Below, piece after piece: positions 1-5,093 of a DNA stretch of 7,421 bases. The stretch comes from Oscillospiraceae bacterium. Its GTDB lineage: Bacteria > Bacillota > Clostridia > Oscillospirales > Ruminococcaceae. The translations under genes were made by a program, and so were the position numbers. Position 1 is the stretch's first letter. Each line of letters opens with the position of its first letter. A model generated the notes under the pieces. It was not told the DNA's origin and ran no database searches. It worked only from the letters and a program-made list of their open reading frames with translations. The DNA lies in the NCBI GenBank assembly GCA_031260615.1, contig JAISLG010000002.1, positions 1 to 7,421 on the forward strand, given 5' to 3'.

Positions 1-24
1 CGCCGTACGGGCTGTATGTCTACT
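1..24 (+). repeat. dispersed intergenic repeat, copy 1 (left edge, possibly partial)
   Basis: These 24 bases are identical to 2918-2941 and include the core CGCCGTACGGGCTGTATG. The following 35 or so bases are loosely similar in both places (T/G-rich, with GGTTTG.CGC), which suggests a longer element that has diverged. The window begins inside the match, so the copy may extend to the left. Both copies lie between genes. Confidence 0.7.
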
Positions 25-105
25 CGGTCGGGGTTGTTTGCGGTGGTTTGGCGCAATACGGGTGTATGCTAACCAAATCTCATTGTTATTACCTGCACTC
101 GCTAT

Positions 106-200
106 CAATACCATACCAACCCTCTTGTAGGGCGCGCCGACCACATAACTTACACCACATACATTGCGCCACATACATTGCCTGCCTTTGTATGGTATTG
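106..200. repeat. 11-bp inverted repeat enclosing a 13-bp tandem repeat
   Basis: CAATACCATAC at 106-116 is the exact reverse complement of GTATGGTATTG at 190-200, with 73 bases between the arms. Inside lie two copies of CCACATACATTGC at 155-167 and 169-181 (period 14). The right arm ends 5 bases before the -35 box of the rpsO promoter. It could be the stem of an upstream transcript's 3' end or a protein-binding arrangement. There is no T-run after it, so it is not an ordinary intrinsic terminator. Confidence 0.5.
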
Positions 201-205
201 CCCCC

Positions 206-235
206 TTGACAAAAGACCTGCGGATAGTATATAAT
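206..235 (+). promoter_or_regulatory. sigma-70/sigma-A type promoter of rpsO-pnp
   Basis: A perfect -35 hexamer TTGACA (206-211) and a perfect -10 hexamer TATAAT (230-235) are separated by 18 bases. The predicted transcription start is about 241-244, giving a leader of about 100 nt before the rpsO ATG. A promoter this close to consensus fits a strongly expressed ribosomal-protein gene. Confidence 0.85.
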
Positions 236-240
236 ATCAA

Positions 241-342
241 GCACATAAACTCAGCACTTTGGAACTCCGCCGAGTTGCTTGGTTTGTGCGTATAAGGTGT
301 GCTTGTTGTTTGCATACCATAAATAAAAAAATGGAGTAACTA
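241..342 (+). promoter_or_regulatory. structured 5' leader of rpsO, candidate S15 autoregulatory site
   Basis: The leader can fold into an outer stem GCACA (241-245) with TGTGC (285-289). Inside it, AACTC occurs twice (248-252 and 263-267), and both copies can pair with the single GAGTT at 272-276, so two exclusive folds are possible. A third hairpin pairs GGTGTGC (296-302) with GCATACC (312-318) and contains one G-U pair. The ribosome-binding site GGAG follows at 333-336. S15 is known to repress its own mRNA in several bacteria through leader RNA structures that often contain a G-U/G-C motif. That this leader does the same is inference. Confidence 0.45.
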
Positions 343-609
343 ATGTTATTAAAAGAAGAAAAGAACAAGGTTATCGAGGAAAATCGTAACCACGAGGGGG
401 ATACGGGGTCACCCGAAGTCCAAGTCGCAATACTCACCAAGCGTATAAATGACCTTACCGAGCATATCAAAATACACAAGAAAGACCACCATTCTCGCCG
501 CGGGCTCCTCAAAATGGTCGGCAAACGCCGTAACTTGCTCGGGTATTTGCAGAAAAAAGACATCGAGCGTTACCGCGCCATTATCGCGAAACTCGGGTTG
601 CGCAAATAA
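343..609 (+). CDS. rpsO: 30S ribosomal protein S15
   Basis: The gene encodes S15, a primary 16S rRNA-binding protein of the small subunit central domain. It nucleates platform assembly and contributes to a bridge with the 50S subunit. The product is 88 residues, the usual length for bacterial S15. It shows the family pattern: [17 protein letters not shown] at about 20-35, then the signature block [19 protein letters not shown] (about 38-56) and KRRNLLGYL near 61-69, ending in the conserved basic tail IIAKLGLRK. The ATG is preceded by GGAG at 333-336 with 6-nt spacing. A two-codon ATG-GAG-TAA at 331-339 overlaps that site and is probably accidental. The gene lies 96 bases upstream of pnp, the classic rpsO-pnp arrangement. 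It is driven by the promoter at 206-235 and may be autoregulated through its leader. Confidence 0.98.
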   Translation: MLLKEEKNKVIEENRNHEGDTGSPEVQVAILTKRINDLTEHIKIHKKDHHSRRGLLKMVGKRRNLLGYLQKKDIERYRAIIAKLGLRK

Positions 610-637
610 TGTCGTAACCTATCATATGAAACTAATA

Positions 638-663
638 AAGGCGGTTTGTGGGAAAACCGCCTT
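638..663 (+). terminator. hairpin in the rpsO-pnp intergenic region
   Basis: AAGGCGGTTT (638-647) and AAACCGCCTT (654-663) form a perfect 10-bp stem with a 6-nt loop. The bases after it (GTGGTGTAATT) are not a T-run, so it is at most a leaky terminator. The alternative is an RNA-processing or stability structure. In Escherichia coli the same interval holds a terminator-like hairpin and the RNase III site through which PNPase autoregulates; a similar role here is inference. Confidence 0.55.
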
Positions 664-688
664 GTGGTGTAATTAAAGTAGTAATAAT

Positions 689-694
689 AAGGAA
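689..694 (+). promoter_or_regulatory. ribosome-binding site supporting the TTG start of pnp
   Basis: AAGGAA lies 11 nt upstream of the TTG codon at 706. No ATG or GTG occurs in frame near this position. The next methionine is about residue 42, inside the conserved first RNase PH domain, so this site supports initiation at TTG. Confidence 0.6.
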
Positions 695-705
695 TAGAAA
701 AAAAA

Positions 706-2829
706 TTGTTTAATAACGCAAAAACATTCAAGACTGAGTTCGCGGGTCGTGAACTCTCCGTGGAAACAGGAAAAACTTGCGAATTGTCGAATGGTTCGTG
801 CTGGGTTCGTTACGGGGATACCGTTGTAATGGTTAATGTGTCCGCGTCCGCTAAACCGCGCGACGGGATTGATTTCTTCCCCCTCTCCGTTGAGTTCGAG
901 GAACGCCTCTATTCGTCAGGGAAAATACCCGGTGGTTTCCTCAAACGTGAGGGTAAACCCTCCGAACGTGCCGTCCTCACCTCCCGTGTAGTTGACCGCC
1001 CTATGCGCCCCTTGTTCCCCAAAGATATGCGGAATGATGTCGCGCTCACTATGACCGTCCTCGCTTACGACCCCGACGCAAACCCCGAAATACTCGGTAT
1101 GATTGGCGCAAGTATCGCCGTAAGCATATCCGATATTCCGTGGAACGGACCTATCGGCGGTATCTCCGTCGGTCTTGTCGATGGGCAGATTGTACTAATG
1201 CCTACCGCTGAACAACGTGCTAAAACGGACCTCACACTCACCGTTGCGTCAAGTGCAAAAAAAGTTGTAATGATTGAAGCAGGTGCAAACGAAGTTGATG
1301 ACGATACTATGCTCGCCGCGATTACCGCCGCCCATAAAGAAATATCTACCAAAATAATACCCTTTATCGAGGATATAAAATCACAAATCGGTAAGCCTAA
1401 ATTTGAGTTCACTTCCACAGAAGTTCCGCACGACTTGTTTGACGAAATTTATGACTTGACACAAGAACGTATCAAACACGCGCTCGATACCAACGACAAG
1501 AATATCCGCGAGGCTCGCCTTCAACCCGTTAAAGACGATATTCACGAGGCGTATAAAGAAAAACTCGGTGAGGAATATTCCGCGGTAGTTATCGAGGAAA
1601 TTATCTACAAAATCCAAAAGAAAATTGTGCGTAACTGGTTGCTCGACGGCAAGCGCGTTGATGGACGTAAACTCGACGAAATACGCCCCCTCGCCGCCGA
1701 AGTCGGCGTATTACCGCGTGTTCACGGGTCAGGCTTGTTCACGCGCGGACAGACTCAGGTATTAACAGTCGCTACACTCGGCCCTGTGTCGGATAGCCAA
1801 CGCTTGGAGGGTTTGGAGGACGAATCGTCTAAGCGGTATATGCACCACTACAACTTCCCGCCGTATTCCGTGGGTGAGGCTAAAACATCGCGTGGCCCGG
1901 GTCGGCGCGAAATCGGTCACGGCGCGCTCGCCGAACGTGCATTGCTCCCCGTTATCCCGTCCGTTGAGGAATTCCCGTACGCTATCCGCCTTGTGTCCGA
2001 AATACTGTCAAGTAATGGTTCGACTTCGCAAGGCAGTATCTGTGGCAGTACGCTTGCGCTTATGGACGCAGGTGTGCCAATATCCGCTCCCGTTGCGGGT
2101 ATATCTTGCGGTTTGATTACCAACCCCGATGGAACGTATAAGACTATGATTGACATACAGGGTGTTGAGGATTTCTTCGGGGATATGGATTTCAAGGTTG
2201 GCGGCACTCACAAGGGTATCACCGCTATTCAAATGGACTTAAAAGTAGATGGGCTTACCCCCGAAATAATCGAGGAGGCTATCCGTTCGACGCATAAGGC
2301 TCGGCTTTATATCCTCGATGAGATTATGTTAAAAGCGATTCCGACACCGCGCGAAAAAGTAGGCAAATACGCTCCGAAAATGTATACGACTAAGATTCCA
2401 ACCGACAAAATCGGGGAAGTAGTAGGCAAGGGCGGCAAGATTATACAGAAACTTTGCGCTGACTATGAGGCTAAGATTGATATCGAGGAAACGGGTAATG
2501 TATTCGTTTGCGGTGCGGACGAGGACAAAGTACGCGCTTGTATCGGTGTGATTGAAGGCATTGTAACTGTTCCCGAGATTGGTAGTATCTGGAAAGGGAA
2601 AGTAGTCAAGGTCGCTACCTTTGGGGCATTCGTTGAATTCCTCCCGGGTAAGGAGGGTATGGTACACATATCCGAACTTGACAATTACCGTGTTGCGGAA
2701 GTCGAGGACGTGTGCAATGTAGGCGATGAGATTGCTGTAAAGATAATCAACATCGAACCGGGTACAGGCAAAATCAAATTATCACGCAAGGCGGCACTCG
2801 CTGACATCGAAGCCGCTAAGCGCAAGTAA
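706..2829 (+). CDS. pnp: polynucleotide phosphorylase (polyribonucleotide nucleotidyltransferase)
   Basis: PNPase degrades RNA 3' to 5' by phosphorolysis, releasing nucleoside diphosphates, and can run in reverse to add tails. It is a cytoplasmic trimer and often part of the RNA degradosome. The 707-residue product has the full family layout: first RNase PH domain (about 1-145), helical linker domain (about 150-230), second catalytic RNase PH domain (about 305-545), KH domain (about 555-612, with GKGG at 574-577), and S1 domain (about 622-695). Active-site residues are intact: D489, D495 and K497 in VEDFFGDMDFK match E. coli D486, D492 and K494. GRREIGHG (about 399-406) and the phosphate-binding SNGSTS (436-441) are also present; the middle residue of the usual SSS is Thr. 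Translation starts at TTG, since the homologous N-terminus (KTFKTEFAGRELSVETGK) begins right there. It is probably cotranscribed with rpsO, with the hairpin at 638-663 modulating this. Confidence 0.98.
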   Translation: MFNNAKTFKTEFAGRELSVETGKTCELSNGSCWVRYGDTVVMVNVSASAKPRDGIDFFPLSVEFEERLYSSGKIPGGFLKREGKPSERAVLTSRVVDRPMRPLFPKDMRNDVALTMTVLAYDPDANPEILGMIGASIAVSISDIPWNGPIGGISVGLVDGQIVLMPTAEQRAKTDLTLTVASSAKKVVMIEAGANEVDDDTMLAAITAAHKEISTKIIPFIEDIKSQIGKPKFEFTSTEVPHDLFDEIYDLTQERIKHALDTNDKNIREARLQPVKDDIHEAYKEKLGEEYSAVVIEEIIYKIQKKIVRNWLLDGKRVDGRKLDEIRPLAAEVGVLPRVHGSGLFTRGQTQVLTVATLGPVSDSQRLEGLEDESSKRYMHHYNFPPYSVGEAKTSRGPGRREIGHGALAERALLPVIPSVEEFPYAIRLVSEILSSNGSTSQGSICGSTLALMDAGVPISAPVAGISCGLITNPDGTYKTMIDIQGVEDFFGDMDFKVGGTHKGITAIQMDLKVDGLTPEIIEEAIRSTHKARLYILDEIMLKAIPTPREKVGKYAPKMYTTKIPTDKIGEVVGKGGKIIQKLCADYEAKIDIEETGNVFVCGADEDKVRACIGVIEGIVTVPEIGSIWKGKVVKVATFGAFVEFLPGKEGMVHISELDNYRVAEVEDVCNVGDEIAVKIINIEPGTGKIKLSRKAALADIEAAKRK

Positions 2830-2834
2830 GCAAG

Positions 2835-2911
2835 GCAACGGAGCGACAGGGGGCTACGCGCCCCGGCAGGGGGCTTCCCCCCCCTGCACTCGCCAGCGAG
2901 GCTCTCGTTGC
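2835..2911 (+). other. cloverleaf-like structured element after pnp
   Basis: Five bases after the pnp stop, 77 bases can fold into a closing stem with three arms. The closing stem pairs GCAACGGAG (2835-2843) with CTC-T-CGTTGC (2902-2911, one bulged T). The arms are GGGGC/GCCCC (2850-2854, 2860-2864), GCAGGGGG/CCCCCTGC (2866-2873, 2880-2887), and CTCG/CGAG (2889-2892, 2897-2900). It is not a tRNA: the arm sizes are wrong and there is no T-loop motif. It could protect the 3' end of the pnp mRNA or be a mobile repetitive element. It is followed directly by the dispersed repeat at 2918. Confidence 0.5.
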
Positions 2912-2917
2912 GGTACT

Positions 2918-2941
2918 CGCCGTACGGGCTGTATGTCTACT
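2918..2941 (+). repeat. dispersed intergenic repeat, copy 2
   Basis: These bases are identical over 24 positions to window positions 1-24, about 2.9 kb away. Here the copy follows the cloverleaf-like element, so the full repeat unit may include that element. The left side of copy 1 lies outside the window, so this cannot be tested here. Confidence 0.7.
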
Positions 2942-2999
2942 TGGTTGCGTTTTGGTTGCTTGGTTTGCGCTTACACGCAATTATTACGGTGTTTACTAC

Positions 3000-3038
3000 C
3001 AAATAATTCGGGCAATATTCTGTCGCCCGAATTATTTG
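3000..3038 (+). terminator. 14-bp hairpin, candidate (possibly bidirectional) terminator after pnp
   Basis: CAAATAATTCGGGC (3000-3013) and GCCCGAATTATTTG (3025-3038) form a perfect 14-bp stem with an 11-nt loop. The stem top is G/C-rich and its base is A/T-rich, so each strand has a T-rich 3' arm. That resembles a bidirectional intrinsic terminator, although the longest T-run is only three. It sits between the pnp stop and the start of the next gene, where a terminator is expected. Confidence 0.5.
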
Positions 3039-3088
3039 AATGATATTTGTTTCCCCTACATAACCCATAAAAAAAATAAAGGCAATAA

Positions 3089-4357
3089 ATGAACCAAATA
3101 ACCGTGAAACAAAAACGCGATGAATATGCGGAAGTTACCGAAACAATTAAGAAGGTGTTGCAATTCCTTGACCAATTCGAGAATTACAACGAGGACGATT
3201 TACGGCAACTCGGCGGATACGCGGAGAAGGTACTTGCCGTGGTTAAGCGGTTGCCGCCGCCGCGAGCAATGGACGGCGAACCACTTAATGGCGACAACTA
3301 TCGGGAGTTTTTCGAGCGAGCGGCGGACGCGGCACACGATTATTCCGAGTTTTTGGAGCAATTATCATTGCGGTTTTTGGGGGATGGCGAAACTGCTGAG
3401 GGTTATGAATTGCGGGAACGGTTAATCGCCGAACCCGAAACGGTATTCGCTGAGTTGCTTGACCAGTATAATACGGACTTGCCGCGCGATGTGTTCGTTA
3501 AAATCGCGGACGATTATAACGCCAAAGCGATCGCAACCAAAAATCAACTCGCAGGTTTCCTCACTGCTTTCCCAACCCTCGGCGCGGACGCGAATGAATA
3601 TGTCAAATGGCGCGGCGATATGTTGATTAGGCACAAAGCCGATTTAATCCGCACTATGTCGCGGTTTGAGGACGATTTGTCCAAGATAATTTACTACACC
3701 GCCGTCAAAACCGCACTACTGAATTACGACGACTACACGGACGAGGGTAATACCTCCCACGCGTTACTCCAAAACTTAGTCACCGACAAGGTGAATATAT
3801 CCGCCTACGACAATACAATATTCGAGTGTTACGAAACCGACACGGTTGTGGAATACCCGGCAAATTCGGGCGACTTTATCCTCAAATATGTCGAGAATTT
3901 CCCCGAACCCGAAAAATATATCGCATACGAGCCGGGGAAAGAACCGTACACCGCGCTTGGGATTAACGTGTTCAAATACGACTTTCAGGATTTCGCCGAT
4001 TGCCGTGACAAAGGCTTGTCGGAGGCGGCAACGGTCGGGGAGTATGTCTATTATGAGGAAACGCGCTTTGTCCAACCCGAAACAAAATACGTTGCCCTCG
4101 ACGAGGATTACCCCGACCCCGTAACTTTTATAAAAATATCGGATAATTCCGTATCCGCGTTACTCGGGGCAAAAGAGCATATCCGCCGCGATAAACCGAA
4201 TTTGTCTGTGTCGATTTGGACGGATAAATACGACTTGTGGAAAGTTGTCAAGACACTTGACGAGATACAAGAGGGGTATAAATTATATTTGCAATACAAG
4301 GGCGGCGTTGCATCGCTCCCGTATGAAATAACACTTTTAGCAACCTTTTCAAAATAA
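3089..4357 (+). CDS. uncharacterised 422-residue acidic protein
   Basis: I do not recognise a family. The protein is 422 residues, acidic and rich in Tyr, Asp and Glu. It has no signal peptide and no membrane segment, so it is probably cytoplasmic. The N-terminal half (about 1-220) looks mostly helical: a charged amphipathic start (KQKRDEYAEVTETIKKVLQF), then segments such as NYREFFERAADAAHDYSEFL (about 71-90). The C-terminal half (about 225-422) looks richer in beta strand, with aromatic and Asp-Pro turns. There is no visible nucleotide-binding, nuclease or protease motif, and Cys are few. The ATG has AAAGG (3078-3082) at 6-nt spacing. It follows a candidate terminator, so it likely has its own promoter, but I see only a weak one (TTGAAT at 3036, TACATA at 3057). 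The next acidic reading frame is in the same phase, 21 bases on. The codon pattern and protein-like composition make it a real gene. Confidence 0.85.
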   Translation: MNQITVKQKRDEYAEVTETIKKVLQFLDQFENYNEDDLRQLGGYAEKVLAVVKRLPPPRAMDGEPLNGDNYREFFERAADAAHDYSEFLEQLSLRFLGDGETAEGYELRERLIAEPETVFAELLDQYNTDLPRDVFVKIADDYNAKAIATKNQLAGFLTAFPTLGADANEYVKWRGDMLIRHKADLIRTMSRFEDDLSKIIYYTAVKTALLNYDDYTDEGNTSHALLQNLVTDKVNISAYDNTIFECYETDTVVEYPANSGDFILKYVENFPEPEKYIAYEPGKEPYTALGINVFKYDFQDFADCRDKGLSEAATVGEYVYYEETRFVQPETKYVALDEDYPDPVTFIKISDNSVSALLGAKEHIRRDKPNLSVSIWTDKYDLWKVVKTLDEIQEGYKLYLQYKGGVASLPYEITLLATFSK

Positions 4358-4378
4358 AATAATTTCTGGTAAATAAAA

Positions 4379-4807
4379 ATAAACGGAAAGTTAGCCGCGT
4401 ATGACTTCGCGTCAATACGCGAATATTTAGAAGATAACGAGTATTACACACAGGAATACTGCCGTAAAAGTCCGTACTTTTACGACGCGGATTATTATGT
4501 CAGCTTTGTAAAATATATTTTGCGTGACCGCGTTGATGTACTGCTTAATTTGCAGGCAGTTGTTGCCCCTGAGATTGTTGGGGAAACGGCGTTTTTAGAG
4601 GATATTGAGGATACGCCAACCGAATTAACGGGGATAAAACAAGAATTACAAGAAGTTTTGAGCGATATTCCCGACACAGACGACGAGAATACCGCGCCTA
4701 TTTTGGACGATGAAATAGCGCGCGAGATTGAATTACAAGTGGAAATAGAGAGGGAAATAGAGAGGGAATTGATACTGGACACGGAGGACGACGACTTCGC
4801 CGAATAG
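4379..4807 (+). CDS. uncharacterised acidic protein, start codon unclear (possible pseudogene or non-canonical start)
   Basis: I do not recognise a family. The frame is open from 4373 to the TAG at 4805-4807. Starting at ATA 4379 it would give 142 residues beginning INGKLAAYDFASIREYL, followed by a Tyr-rich stretch. That segment looks coding, but it has no ATG, GTG or TTG. The first conventional start is TTG at 4520 (95 residues), which lacks a Shine-Dalgarno site and falls in the middle of the protein-like sequence. The C-terminal half is very acidic and helical, with a tandem EIEREIERE made by a 12-bp DNA repeat (4742-4765). It lies in the same frame as the preceding 422-residue gene, after two in-frame TAA codons (4355 and 4370). 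Options are initiation at AUA, a decayed 5' end, or a sequencing indel near a nearby ATG (4401, preceded by GGAAAG) that reads another frame. The 3' part is certainly open; the 5' boundary is a guess. Confidence 0.5.
   Translation: MNGKLAAYDFASIREYLEDNEYYTQEYCRKSPYFYDADYYVSFVKYILRDRVDVLLNLQAVVAPEIVGETAFLEDIEDTPTELTGIKQELQEVLSDIPDTDDENTAPILDDEIAREIELQVEIEREIERELILDTEDDDFAE
4742..4765 (+). repeat. 12-bp coding tandem repeat (two units)
   Basis: GAAATAGAGAGG occurs twice back to back (4742-4753, 4754-4765), followed by GAA. In frame it encodes the charged repeat EIEREIERE. Such short in-frame repeats can change copy number without breaking the frame. Confidence 0.7.
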
Positions 4808-4810
4808 ACG

Positions 4811-4854
4811 GCGGTGTAACCACCGCGGGCGAGCGGTGTAACCACCGCGGGCGA
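4811..4854. repeat. perfect 22-bp tandem repeat, palindromic core
   Basis: The 22-bp unit GCGGTGTAACCACCGCGGGC plus GA is present at 4811-4832 and again at 4833-4854 without a mismatch. Each unit contains a small hairpin, GCGGT with ACCGC around a 6-nt loop. It begins 3 bases after the stop of the preceding acidic reading frame. Confidence 0.85.
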
Positions 4855-5022
4855 GTTGAGGTACAAAGTTACCGCATTAGCGTTTTGTTGCGATTACGGA
4901 CAGGACTTCGCCTGAGTTGCGGCGGTTACACCGCGGGCGAGCGGTGTAACCACCGCGTGCAAATTGTGGTACAAAGTTACCGCGTTAGCGTTTTGTTGCG
5001 ATTACGGACAGGACTTCACCTG
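4833..5022. repeat. 108-bp tandem duplication, second copy truncated
   Basis: Positions 4833-4914 align with 4941-5022 at a constant offset of 108, with 6 mismatches in 82 bases by hand count. The segment TTTTGTTGCGATTACGGACA is identical in both (4883-4902, 4991-5010). After 5022 the second copy diverges and lacks the last 26 bases of the unit. The duplication makes a small open frame (4885-5076) with an internal repeat, which I do not accept as a gene. Confidence 0.85.
4919..4956. repeat. inverted repeat with 6-nt loop, cruciform-capable
   Basis: GGTTACACCGC (4924-4934) is the exact reverse complement of GCGGTGTAACC (4941-4951), with GGGCGA as the loop. After one mismatch, 4 further pairs follow (4919-4922 with 4953-4956). 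The stem is therefore 15 pairs around one mismatch. It is made from two copies of the local repeat core in opposite orientation. Confidence 0.75.
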
Positions 5023-5066
5023 TTTTGTTTCGGGTTGCAAATATTTATTAAATGGGAAAATAAGAG

Positions 5067-5081
5067 GGCGGTGTAACCGCC
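5067..5081 (+). repeat. repeat-core hairpin just upstream of the topoisomerase gene
   Basis: GGCGGT-GTA-ACCGCC is a perfect 6-bp palindromic hairpin with a 3-nt loop and is the fifth copy of the GCGGTGTAACC core in this gap. It ends 12 bases before the ATG at 5094, close to where a Shine-Dalgarno site would normally be. Confidence 0.6.
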
Positions 5082-5093
5082 GCACGGCAGTGA

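Larger units (their letters stand above)
1..205. other. non-coding region upstream of the rpsO promoter
   Basis: I see no convincing gene here. The stretch begins inside a dispersed repeat (1-24, second copy at 2918-2941). It contains an 8-bp palindrome GGCGCGCC at 131-138, a 13-bp direct repeat CCACATACATTGC (155-167 and 169-181), and an 11-bp inverted repeat (106-116 and 190-200). It ends just before the -35 box of the rpsO promoter. Whatever gene lies upstream is outside the window, so part of this could be the 3' untranslated region of that gene. Confidence 0.6.

Noticed and set aside
237..563. 108-residue minus-strand open frame over rpsO
   Set aside because: It overlaps the rpsO leader and most of the S15 gene in antisense, and its sequence is not protein-like.
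2835..2911. tRNA gene, because of the 77-nt length and cloverleaf fold
   Set aside because: The arm lengths do not fit, there is no T-loop or D-loop signature, and the arms are G/C runs with no sensible anticodon loop.
4355..4372. Stop-codon readthrough joining the two unknown frames
   Set aside because: Two TAA codons lie within 18 bases and no readthrough-promoting context is recognisable. Simple separation of the genes is more likely.
4495..4866. 123-residue minus-strand open frame
   Set aside because: It is the antisense of the acidic frame. Its Ser-rich composition reflects Glu/Asp codons read backwards, and it runs into the repeats.
4885..5076. 63-residue + strand open frame with an internal LLRLRTGL repeat
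   Set aside because: It is produced by the 108-bp tandem duplication in non-coding DNA, and its internal repeat simply mirrors the DNA repeat.
4811..5081. CRISPR array
   Set aside because: The repeats are adjacent or irregularly spaced, occur in both orientations and have no uniform spacers. No cas gene is present.
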